A stretch of 64,000 nucleotides of DNA, from the NCBI GenBank assembly GCA_036852015.1, contig JAANDG010000030.1:461969-525968 (forward strand), given 5' to 3'. The notes beneath the pieces are model-generated. The model had not been told where the DNA came from. It ran no database searches and was given only the letters and a program-made list of their open reading frames with translations. Each line of letters starts with the position of its first letter. Position 1 is the first letter of the stretch. Made by a program: the position numbers and the translations under genes. This document shows, in pieces, positions 11,363 to 22,261 of the stretch. Source of the stretch: Pelodera strongyloides (taxonomy: Eukaryota; Nematoda; Chromadorea; Rhabditida; Rhabditidae).

Positions 11363-12494
11363 CGCCCGGAAGTTTTACCTAAAATGAATGTCGACGGTAT
11401 TTTAGCAGTGCACGAATATCGAATGTGGGGGGGAAACGGCACGCACGTCAACAACTAGTGCAATTTTCTTCAAAAACAAATCAATAAACAAATGAAAATG
11501 ATAACAATCGTTGCGAAATAGACGAGAAAACCCGAAAATTGCAAATTTCCCGCGAATGTTTGAATTTTTCGAAGAATACCGTAATCCTGCAGTTCGATCA
11601 ATAGGAATCAACTACGGTAGTTTATGTGTCTTTTAGAACCTCAAATACCATTTTTTTTATTTTTCATCATTTTTTTTGGTTTTAGTGTTGGGTTTCTTAG
11701 CTGTTCTCTTTAGTTTTTGCCAATTCAACTTTTTTTATTTTTTTTAACCCGTGTAGCCATATTACAATCCACAGTTGAAGTTTTAGCAAGTTTTCTGGTT
11801 TCCTTTGTCCCGGAATTGCGTAGCGTGCTCGCGTTGCGTCCTCTTCACAGCTGACCGGGGCTGAATGGACGACTGCGGGGAATCGATTTTGTGCTCCTTC
11901 GTGGTCTTTTCCTTTGTTTAATTCCCCTCTTTCAATCATTTGGAATGTACCTATCAATGTTCTACGGTTGCGGAAATCCTGAACTATTAGCTCTCTGAAT
12001 GACGTCCCTATGTTTTGTTGTGTTTCTTTCAGTTATCGGCGTTTTTTTCTTTACGTGTTGATTTCCATTCCCTCAATGGGTTTCCTTTTCGTCCTAATGC
12101 GTGGAACACAAATGGTTGATTTTGGAGTGCAAAAATGCATGTTTAGTTCGAAACTTGCTTTTGTTTTGTATTTTGTATTATGTCGTCTCGTTGAGATAGG
12201 TTGGGCAAGATAAGGAGGTTCTAGAACATTGCGCAGTTTAGTTGTAAAATTCGTCGGCACACGAATGTCTCTCACTCAGTAAGCTGAATTGCTTCTACTA
12301 GAAAATGGAGTCATCCATCTTTTCCATCATTCCACCCACTTGTAACGCGTTTCTAGCATTTTTGTTCATCTTTGATTTTGTCTCGTTTCGTTTCTCGTTG
12401 CGTGCAAGGCCGTGCTCTTTCTTTACCATGTATTTTTAGAGGGCGACCTGCTCCTGCTGTAAAATTTACATTTACAGCAAATTTCTCGTGTGAA
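11363..12494. promoter_or_regulatory. Divergent intergenic region between TCTP and PPTC7-like genes
   Basis: It separates two head-to-head genes and must hold both promoters. T-rich runs near 11640-11750 and a likely trans-splice acceptor (tacatttacag, near 12478) before the PPTC7-like ATG are visible. No clear TATA element or repeat was recognised. Confidence 0.4.
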
Positions 12495-15400
12495 ATGTTG
12501 GGCGGCAGTCGCTGCGGCGTTTTGGCCGCTGGCCGATTTGCCGTCCGCGCTGTGCTCAGCGCTGGCGCAGTGGATCTTGCCGCTACCTGCAGCGAGGCGT
12601 GTCCGTCGATTACGCGCACCTTTGTTACAAGTAGGTTTTTGAATTTTTACTCTATATTTCAAGTTTGATTGTTTGTTTCTTTGTGGATGGCTACATACTT
12701 TCATCTTCTGATCTTCCTCGACTTCAACTTTTTTGTATATTGTAAGATAAAGTGTACCGGGTTATATCAACCGAATCCGCAGAAACGGTGCGCCGGAGTC
12801 CGGTTCATTTCTGAAGCCGGACGAACCGACCTTTAAACTTCCCGGAGGGGCCAGAGGCCAATTTTCTCGGGAAGCCGATTTATCTCCGCCGGTTTACCCA
12901 GCTACCAACTTTCACCTTTGGTGATGTGAAGGGTTCCGCGCCGGGCTCAAACCAGCCACCGGTGGCGTGGAACAAGGCGCTTGCCACTGCCCCCTCGCCA
13001 CTGCGCCACGATATTGTAAGAAATTTTCTGAAAGTTTTTCAGCGGTTCATTGTAAAGATGCGGCTGCGACGGCAGCAAAACCTCAAACTCCTGAACAAGC
13101 GTGTGCTGGCGCAGGTGTCCACCACTCCCAATGCGGATTTGCAAAAGATATGAAGGGTGGTGCGAGCCGGGTGAGTTGTACCTTCTTGTGTTTATATATT
13201 TTTTATTTAAAAGGAAACATAGAAAAAAAAAACAGAAACTGAATATTGAAGTCGTAATATATACCGGAAAAATTTACATATTTATATTTCTACTTATTTT
13301 TGTGGTTTTGTACCTTCTTTTTATGTTTATATTTCTGCTTTTTTTTTATTTCCTTGTTTTTTTTTATTGTTGAATTCAGTGCTGCTTTGACTAGCAAGCC
13401 AGTATGAAATTCGGGTTGCCCCTGAGGGAAACATTCACATTCAATTCAGATGAATGAATTCACTACATTGTTAGTGGCGGGTTATCATAATTTTTTTGTA
13501 ATAGATGGTTTTAAGTTTGGTAAAGTTTTGTTTATTTTTAGAGAATTTATATTTTTCTTCAGAATTTTTTTTATAAAAATTTAATTATTATTTCTTCAGC
13601 TGAAGCATTTAATTGAATTATTATAGGATTATTTTTGAAAGTAGGTCTACACATATGAATATATAAATACTTTATTCACAAAAAAAAACATGCAAAATAA
13701 AGCAGCCGGGGAAGACGAAAAGGTAGGTTTTATGAAACAAACAGCAAAAAAAAACGAACAGTGAGGGACTATATGATATTACTAATACAGATTTAATCAA
13801 GCACCAATGTTACAATCTGTCTGGTCACGTGTGCACGTTGTATATGTATTATAACAATTTAGGTACTGGAAAAGGGTGTATATGGTGAAGACGCCTGTTT
13901 TGTATCAACGCATAAGAACACATGTGTCGTTGGTGGGTTTTTTTAATACTTGAACTTCGTGGTATTTGTATTCTGTGTTGGTTGGTTATTTACAAAAAAG
14001 TAGCGCATCGGCAGCGAATAAGCATGTTATGTCAGATTCAGTCTGATTGATAAATAGTGATGTTTTCTTGATATTTAGTTTTGTTTCATTTTTAATCTAA
14101 ATCGGACGCGTGCACAATTATATAGCGGAGATCGACTGTTACGTTACTAAACTCGAAATATTAACTTGTAAGCTAACGCTAACTCATGCCTTTAATATCG
14201 TAAAGGTCTTCGCAGTCCTTTGTTCCACTTGGTCAATTAGTCAATTATCCAGGCGTTGCCGATGGCGTCGGCGGTTGGCGAAAGTACGGTATCGATCCGT
14301 CAGCGTTTTCGTCAAAGCTGATGCGAGAATGCGAAAAGATCGTGGACAAGGGCGAATTTGAACCCACCAAACCGAAACTGATTCTCGACAAGGCATTCAT
14401 TGCTATGAGGCAACCACCAAAACCCATTGGTAAGGTTTTTTTTAAATTTAATTTAGTATGCAAATTTGTAACAGACAACAGATGTCCAGATACCTGGAGG
14501 TGGTTCATGCGAGGTTTTACTTATTTCATGCCACATCATTTCCATTTGGTGCAGGCGTTTATTCAGTGATTCATTGTGTCGCTTACAAAAACAAATATTT
14601 CAGACGGTGTTCTAATTAGCCCAGGGTTACGTTCCAATGATTTCATGACTAAATAGCACACATTCGTAATTTTACTATTCAAGTGCATGATGGTTCACAG
14701 ATCTCTCTGCCCGCTGTACAAATTCGGTTTATTTAAAAATGTGTTAACTCTCGATTTTATCTTTAGTTTGCCCTGGCATTCATTATTTAAAATTACAAAC
14801 ATGTAATTTCAACAATTATGGAATATCAATGTTCTTTTCTATGTATTGTATCACATAAACACCTTTACTGGTAAGCCTTGGAAGGGAGCCTTATTATCGG
14901 ACCTCATTGCATACTATATTTCGCATTCCAGGTTCATCAACCGCTTGTTTATTGGTGGTTCACCAACAAACTCTCTACAGTGCGAATCTCGGAGATTCGG
15001 GTTACATTGTCGTCCGTGGAGGAAGGGTATGTTGTGCTTAGTTGATTTCATGGGTTACTTAATTTTATTATAAAATGCCTCTTTTAGAGCCTAGAGCTAG
15101 AGCTATGAATACAGCTGAGTAGATTTGTATGTGGTCAACTGCTCAACATTGTCTTTTGAGCTAGTGCCTGCACTGCATACGCTGAATTTTCTGTTTTAAT
15201 TCGGATGTTATTTTTATTATATTTATTTTAGGTGATTTCACGGAGTCGTGAGCAGACGCACTACTTTAATGCTCCTTTCCAACTGTCATTACCGCCCGAA
15301 GGTGGGGTTTTGTTTGTTGTTCAATTCAATTTAAATTTGGGTCTTGATTGAAACTTCTTGTCTTAGTATGTATTACAACTAGTCGGAAATTGACCATTTT

Positions 15401-16645
15401 ATAAATTTGGAATTTGGAAAGGGTTGAATGGCGTTTAAAAATGGATGGAATTCCGAAATTGTCGTTATCTATAATTTTTGACTTTCTCATTATTATTCAT
15501 ATTCAGGCTATACGGCAGCATTCAAAGACACGCCAGATAAGGCCGATGAAGATGAAATCAAGTTGGAAAAGGTAGCTTTCTGTGAATATTTTAGATTTTC
15601 GTTCCGTTTCTTTTTGTTTTACTGGTGAAGTTTCTTCGAGTGTCTCGCCTTTCTCGACGAGATTATTTTCCTAGCCAGAAGCTGGCAATATATATTCTGG
15701 CTGCGACATCGAGCACGAGCACTAACGAACACAAATTATAATAAACAAACACAGGACGACTGACGACACTGTGCTAGAATCGCAGGGAAATCATTAATTG
15801 TGCTATTTATCTTTATCACTTTCTTTTCCTGTGGATTATGCTGGGCTGCACCACTTACAAACTTTGATAACTAATAAATAAATAAATCTTTTGCGCTTCA
15901 AGAGCGTGCACCTTTATTCAAGGGAGTTCAAGTTTTCTAATGACATGTTCCGCAGAGGTCCTGTGCGTAGGCGACGAGTTGCAGATGACAAATTGCTAAT
16001 CAAACTTTTGAACTTATTCCAATTCAGGGCGACATCATTGTGCTTGCCACTGACGGTTTGTGGGACAACGTTCCCGAGAACATGGTGGTCGACCAGTTGA
16101 ATAATTTGAAGGAACCGTCGTCGGTGTCAGAGGCAAGTGTTCCTAGATTTGTGTCCTTGTTAAATAGTTTATTATATTATGTTTGATCGTTTGCTTCATA
16201 TTTGTTATGTGTTATTGTTATTATTGACCTTCTGATAAGGAGATGATAATGCACTGTTGCAGTTTTAATATTCACATTTTTTTTTAAATTAGAGTGCAAT
16301 GTTTCAACCCTTTTGCAAATGTGTATACTGTTCTCACTTATACTAATGGGATATACTAATGGTAATTGTGCCTGTCTATGATTGCTAATTGCTAGAAGAA
16401 ATTTTGCATTTTGTGGGATATTGGGAGATTTTACGCGATACGCTTCGGCTTTAGGCTCGAATATCACGCATATTATATAAATTTTCCCTTTTCAGGTGTG
16501 CAATTCGTTGGCGCTGACTGCGCGACGGTTGGCGTTTGACTCGCGAACGCAGTCGCCGTTCGCGAAAAAGGCAATGGCGGAGGGTTACAATTACCCTGGC
16601 GGCAAACCCGATGATATCACCTTGGTACTCTTGCTGATTGCCTAG
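12495..16645 (+). CDS. PP2C-type protein phosphatase, PPTC7-like, mitochondrial
   Basis: Metal-dependent Ser/Thr phosphatase; PPTC7 relatives act on mitochondrial proteins. Nine exons (12495-12630, 13043-13170, 13863-13932, 14253-14429, 14932-15026, 15232-15301, 15507-15571, 16028-16132, 16496-16645) give 331 residues. The N terminus ([20 protein letters not shown]) is basic and poor in acid residues, a typical mitochondrial presequence. Motifs follow in PP2C order: [33 protein letters not shown] (metal-binding Asp), [32 protein letters not shown] and the terminal [12 protein letters not shown] with the second metal Asp. Intron 8 is GC-AG (AG|gcaagt at 16133) and is required to keep frame. 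Intron 1 holds a SINE. Exon 1 is chosen because its phase fits and it supplies a plausible presequence; it is less certain than the rest. Confidence 0.93.
12745..13011 (-). mobile_element. tRNA-derived SINE, copy 1
   Basis: This shares about 260 bp with 31647-31900, including gtgtaccgggttatatcaac and ctcgggaagccgatttatct. On the reverse strand the head contains ccactgcgccac-type A box (tggcgcagtgg) and a degraded B box (ggtttgagccc). In this copy a short internal duplication (cactgccccctcgccactg) disrupts the A-box region. It lies in intron 1 of the phosphatase gene and ends about 30 bases before exon 2. Confidence 0.75.
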
Positions 16646-17550
16646 TTGCCTATGGGATCATGGGCCTAAGATATGTGAGTTTTTGATTCTCTTCCTACGG
16701 TCCCCAATATCTGTGTGCTAGATTAGTGCGTTACTAGAACGTGCTATTTAGGTGATTTTCTAGACTATTGTTGAGCTTCTCATTGCTACTATTGCTACGC
16801 ATTAGATGGGTAGAATTGCTTTGTTTGTTATTTGGTGGGATGTAAGAATTAGAATGTTTGATTACTGAATTGTACCATTGTACGGGACATTCTGATTATA
16901 ATGTGGACTGTGGACAGTGAACATAACATTTGAAATTCATAACGGTGTTATTTTCATCATAGATTCAAAAAAATCATCAGAAATCTAGATGTCTCGTTAG
17001 TTATTTGAAAATCTTTCCATTATGGCTCAAGGCTCAAAATATTTGGCGATTTGTCTCTATGTCGTCACGGTTCTCTATTCTATTTTTAGGTTGGGTTTTG
17101 TGCTTTGTACTTTGTACCTTTACTTGTCTGAGATATAATCAGCTTTTCTTTATTTAATAATAATCCTTTGTTTTGTCTTATTTACTAAAACGTTTGTGGG
17201 AGTGGGGAAAACATGTCTGACAGTTTGACTCTTTGCTGTCATTTTTGGCAGAACTTTATAAGCGGCGGTATGTTTTTCCCTCTAACCTCTTATTTCTTAT
17301 CTAAAAACCCACATATTTGAGTGAATCGTTGCTCCGTTCCCTGCCATGTTTTGTTCTAAACGATACAGGTTTATCTTATTGTTAGTAGTATAACATGGAA
17401 CTTAGAGGACTGGCTATTATATTAGTTCTTTTGGATTATAAGTTTTTGTTTATTTTTGGGATAATTGTCGACTATTCGAAATCCGAATGTGTAGAATAGA
17501 GTATGTACTCGTGTGATTTAGTAGGCAGACAATAAGTGACTACAATTCAG

Positions 17551-17700
17551 AGGCCGTATTCACCAACACACAAGGAGCCCTCCCTAGACTCACGGGCGCT
17601 CTGAATCTCTGAATCTCTTCGGCTCCCGCACTCTCCTACGCACTCTTTACCTCCTTGGGGAGGCCTGGGAGGGTTCCCTGCGTGTTGGTGAATACGGCCT
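17551..17700. mobile_element. MITE family D copy
   Basis: A 150 bp element with perfect ends aggccgtattcaccaacac and gtgttggtgaatacggcct, flanked by cag on both sides. A second copy lies at 24531-24671. Confidence 0.85.
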
Positions 17701-18118
17701 CAGATACTTTAGAGGTGATGTAATATGTAATGGGTAGTTGCTATCAAAACGTTTCTTCTTTTATGAACAAAATGATCTTATCTTACTTTCTCCTTTACTT
17801 GTTTGCGAAATTTATTTAAGGAAATATTTTGCCTTTTCTGTTGTTTGGTATAAGTAGTTATTATAATAAGTGTAGAAGTAGTTAGTTCTTTTCTACTTTG
17901 GTGTTGATTGGAGCTGTGCTTTTGGGATATGCACGTTTTTTTTGAGGAACCGTGAAAATTAATTACGGAATAACTGAATAGATTTTGCAATTTGATAACT
18001 TGTAGCTAATCACTAATAGATTAATTGCCTATTTACGTGCATATTTTTCTAGAAGTCAGATTATTTCTAATTGTAAACCCAACTTAACCCTGGCTTGGCC
18101 CATACCTTTTTGAAATAT

Positions 18119-18206
18119 TAAAGCGAAATACTCGCCGGTATTTGAAACACATCGGGTACACAGGTTTTCTCATTTCAAAAATCGGCCGGTATTTCGCTTT
18201 AATATT
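18119..18206. mobile_element. Short MITE family A copy
   Basis: Ends ttaaagcgaaatactcgccg and gccggtatttcgctttaa enclose only about 50 bp, an internally deleted copy of the 180 bp family. Confidence 0.8.
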
Positions 18207-19825
18207 GGTCTAATTCAAAATGAAAATCTCAATTTTCTCTTATGTAACAACGTCTCAATTTTTGTATTTGGAGGTATTTTTTTATAGTTAATTCTAATTT
18301 GTATTGTAATAGGATCGTTGTTTATTGTTGTCTCTTTGTGTAAGGAATAAATGATTTTATATTATTTGTGCGTTATATTTTGATGAGTTTGTTTGGCGCA
18401 ACTTTTGGTACTTGTACGACACTGTATGGCATTTGTTTTAACTACCAGTTTTTATTGTTAATTACGGTAATTGAACATTGATTGGTGCATAAGTCTTCTG
18501 GTTGAGTTGTAGTTCGTATCTATCCCAGAATTTCATTGGTAGCTTTTTTCAAAATCATTTTCATGTCTCCTTTTTTGAATTTACTGATTTACTGTATTAA
18601 ATTTTCCCTCGTTTTTTTTTTACTGCTGCGCTGCGGGGTCGATAAGAGGCTTGCACTTTAGCGTGTGTTTTTCACAGACAAAATGACCTTTTGCAACGCG
18701 GGGTCCGATAGACTTTTTTACGCCTTTTTTGGAAGAATGTTACTGTGTACGCGGGAGGGGAGAGGGGACTAGCAAAAAATGGACTTATTTTTAAAATTTG
18801 AATTAATCCCAAGCCTAAGTCCCCCCCATGTTTCCTATTCTAGTTGTGACTTTATGCGCATATGTTCCGGAGGAATTATGTAGGGGCTGTATGGGTCTGC
18901 GTCTTTTAGTAAAGGTACTAAGGTACGGTACATGTACATGTATAGGTGTAGGTCAAAGTAAATACTAGTCTGTCGAATTTCTACATTTTTTGCAATGTAG
19001 CTTCTCTGGTATTGATTGTAGTTTGTTTTCTAGTATTGCGCATTGCGCACTCTCTATCTCTGTGTCTGTTATCTAGGGAAAAATTTGTTTACTTGCTCCT
19101 TCGCGAGCGGTCTCTTTGCATTTTGAACGAATCTATTTTTCGAACCTATCTTTATATTCGTCGAAGGAAAATGAGTTCCGAGCAGGTTAGTGGTTTTTAG
19201 GTTTCTATAATTTGAAAATTATAACAAAATTAGTGTCGAACATTGAGGTGTTCTTCGATTTTCGATGGTTTTTGAATATTGTAATTTTTCAAGTAAACCT
19301 TGTGCGAAACATTACACTTTTGCTCTAAACTCGTAGGTGGCGCGTGGCGCTTCTTTGTGGTTTTAACTGTAATTGTGCGGTAAATTCTATGTCAACATTT
19401 AATGTTGTCCGTTACATTCAGTGATGGACACTCACAGATGGTCAACGGGTATAGGTCTTCGGGCTTCGCACATAGGTTGAAATTGTCATGCGTTTCAAAA
19501 CCACATGTCATATGGCTTTAATGTATTATGGGGCTAGTTCAACAAATTTTTTTTCGTAACAACGAACTAACACTGTGGATCAATGAATTAAGCGCAGGCT
19601 CAAGTACATTTGGTAAATATAAGCTGTAGAGATGTTGTCGTCACAGGACATTTGCAAAAACAGATGTCAAACACGAGTAAACATAGTTTTTATGATGAAA
19701 TGCAGTCATTTTTGTTTCGTTCATGTGGTAACTATCAATTTTGTGGATAGTGGGTCTAGTCAACCAGATTCGGCGCATTACAGTAACTTGTACCCTACTA
19801 TTTACTGTTTAATTGGATCATATCA

Positions 19826-19987
19826 TTCTGGGGTTTCCAAGTATGCTGAAAATTTACCGTATCTTGGAACTTCACTAGAATTTTTTTCGTGCAGAAATAC
19901 GGTATTGGCAGAATCACCCCGAATTTTTAGGATACTTGGAAACCCCGGCAGAATCACCCCGAATTTTTGGGATACTTGGAAACCCCG
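19826..19987. mobile_element. MITE family H copy
   Basis: Starts tggggtttccaagtatgct and ends atacttggaaacccc, with the right end present twice in tandem (19930-19945 and 19973-19987). It matches 2026-2173. Confidence 0.6.
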
Positions 19988-20395
19988 TTATTATTTATTA
20001 TACCGAAAGTTCGCGCTAATTTTAGGTAATTGACCGCATTTAAGTGCCGCTACGAATATTCTTCCCATCTTCCCATCACCACACACTGTATTAATTATCC
20101 ATGCTGAAGCGATCACTGCGAACTGTTCTCGGGAATTGGGTATGACTATAATTAGAATACTTGTTTATATTTTTGTTATGCCCTGGCATGTCTAACATCG
20201 TTTCCTTAGAATATCACTAAATTCTGTTTTATTCCGTGTCCCAACTCTTGCCGTAACCCCGTGGCGCAATAGGCTGAACATATGGTAGCGTATTATTTTG
20301 CACATCATGAGAACCCCGCCTCCCAGTTATGAAATTTTGACCATTTTAAGTTATACATTAGCTGAAATTGTAAATCTACTGAAACACCCCGCACA

Positions 20396-20490
20396 CACAC
20401 TACACACAGTGGAATTGAACATTGAACTTCTGTTCTGTGTGTGGCCTTGTATAATAGATCGATACGTTAACCACTGGACCACCGCCAACA
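20396..20490 (-). pseudogene. tRNA-like relic (pseudogene or SINE head)
   Basis: On the reverse strand, tggtccagtggttaacg resembles an A box and gttcaattcc a B box about 45 bases later. The acceptor stem does not pair, so it is not a functional tRNA. Confidence 0.4.
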
Positions 20491-20671
20491 TAATCTTTAT
20501 TGGTCGATGGATGAGGCAAAGAAAAATGAGGCAGACACGTGAATATTTTGTAAAGACCAAAAGGAACTTCAACTGATAGGTCTCTTCGGGTGTACAAATA
20601 TCCCGTTGGAACACATGTTCCTAGTGCCTCTGCCCTCTTTACCTACCTCTTTGCATTACGTTTTCCATGGA

Positions 20672-20858
20672 CCAACTTACGGGTTTCCATGGGCCAACTT
20701 ACGGCTTTCCTTGGGCCAACTTACGGCTTTCCTTGGGCCAACTTACGGCTTTCCTTGGGCCAACTTACGGCTCTCCTTGGCCCAACTTACGGCTTTCCTT
20801 GGCCCAACTTACGGCTTTCCTTGGCCCAACTTACGGCTTTCCTTGGCCCAACTTACGG
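20672..20858 (+). repeat. 22-bp minisatellite, about 8 copies
   Basis: The unit is caacttacggctttccttgg plus gc, with two variants (gggcc and gcccc) grouped at the left and right. It is open in all three frames because the period is not a multiple of three, so the predicted peptides are not real. Confidence 0.95.
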
Positions 20859-21446
20859 ACATATTATCATTTTTATTGCCTAGCCAAGATTCTCTCTACG
20901 AACAATATGAGTGTGTTTCATAAATATTTAAATATTATAAGAATGCTAGCCGTGGAGGAGGATATGTATTTGAGATAGAGAATTGTTTGTTGTGTTGTTC
21001 CGTACTATGTATTGATCCTGTGGCCTCGACGATCTCATTATTTCCAGACATCTAAAAACACCCGCCATGGGAGTTTCATCAACGCTAAGCTTTCGTTAAA
21101 TTATTTCCCCCAAAGTTGTTGTATAGCGGTCAGTAAGTCTTATACGTTGACGAATGGTTAGAAGTTTTTAGTCTTTGATTTTCTATAGAAGCTGGCCCGT
21201 ATTCTTGATCTACCTCTTTTCGTATTCGTATCGTTTGTAGTATCCTGCATTCTTTCGAGGAATGTTTTGTTGCGTCGGCAATGAGAGATACTATAGAAAA
21301 TCCATACAGTACTTCTGCTTTAGTAAGTCTTATTCGGCTAGAGTTACCACGTGTGATATCGTTATGCCACCGGTAAGGGATGTGTGTGTGTGTGGTGAAC
21401 AATGTGCATGATTTGGTTCAGGGAGCGTTCGAGATGCAGAAACCAG

Positions 21447-21648
21447 AAACTCGAAAGGAAATCTTCCGAAATCGGGTTTGAAAGCAGAAACTGGAAAGGA
21501 AATCTTCCGAAATCGGGTTTGAAAGCAGAAACTCGAAAGGAAATCTTCCGAAATCGGGTTTGAAAGCAGAAACTCGAAAGGAAATCTTCCGAAATCGGGT
21601 TTGAAAGCAGAAATTCGAAAGGAAATCTTCCGAAATCGGGTTTGAAAT
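21447..21648 (+). repeat. 41-bp minisatellite, five copies
   Basis: The motif ggaaatcttccgaaatcggg recurs at exact 41-base spacing (atcttccg at 21461, 21502, 21543, 21584, 21625), with one or two substitutions per copy. Confidence 0.95.
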
Positions 21649-21904
21649 TGAAAATGGAAAACGTTTTCTTATTTTGCTATTTCGTCTCGAATGCACTCTT
21701 GATCCATTCTTATTTGAAACTATGTACATTTTTGGACTGACAAACAGCAACTTTAGACTAATACTGCCTTGATTGTTTTATTCTTACTTACTGTAGTTGC
21801 CGGCCCTTGTAAAGACTGAACATTTGTGTGCGTGCATACTAACTAACAATGTATTACTTTATTATTTGCGCAGGTGTCCTTGTCATCAGTGTTTTAGTTT
21901 TCAT

Positions 21905-22087
21905 TAAAGCGAAATACCGTCCGGTTTTTGTAACGCATCGAGTACACCAGCATACTTATGCAGCTTATGCAAATGAGCCAAAATTAGAATAAAAAATCGC
22001 GCTAAATTCGAGCTAAATTAGCATAAATACGTTAGAATTCAATTGTCCACGACGTGTTTCAAAAATCGGACGGTATTTCGCCTTAAA
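21905..22087. mobile_element. MITE family A copy
   Basis: Begins ttaaagcgaaataccgtcc and ends ggacggtatttcgccttaa, about 180 bp. It lies 160 bases upstream of the first coding exon of the isomerase gene. Confidence 0.85.
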
Positions 22088-22261
22088 CATTTTTTAGCTT
22101 TGAAGCCTTAGTGTGTGACCGGATCTTGTAGAATCTAACAAGTTATATTGGAAGAGTTATGCTGACTTTGTTTGCAATATATAGTAATATATATAATCAT
22201 ATGACTTTATTTTTTTTAGCAATTCATTATTTAGTATAGTTTATTTCAGTCTCAACTGAGA

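Larger units (their letters stand above)
16646..22261 (+). other. 3' UTR and intergenic region downstream of the phosphatase
   Basis: No gene is supported. A polyadenylation-type ggaataaatgatttt lies at about 18344, which would give a long 3' UTR. The rest holds MITEs (17551, 18119, 19826, 21905), a tRNA-like relic (20396) and two minisatellites (20672, 21447). A possible alternative first exon of the downstream isomerase is ATGAGTTCCGAGCAG at 19171-19185, followed by a good donor gttagt; it joins in frame to tctcaactgagaATG after the acceptor tttatttcag before 22248. Confidence 0.5.

Noticed and set aside
13708..13724. Possible 17-base exon in the phosphatase gene after aaataaagcag
   Set aside because: Exons 13043-13170 and 13863-13932 join directly in phase 0 and match the family there; adding it breaks the frame.
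20590..20978. Three overlapping plus-strand ORFs with LTAFLGPTYGFPW repeats
   Set aside because: The same peptide appears in all three frames because the 22-bp repeat period is not a multiple of three.
20672..21648. Evenly spaced repeats resembling a CRISPR array
   Set aside because: Units are directly adjacent with no unique spacers, and the genome is eukaryotic.
21418..21750. Reverse-strand ORF with repeated FRKISFRVSAF blocks
   Set aside because: It is caused by the 41-bp tandem repeat cycling through frames.
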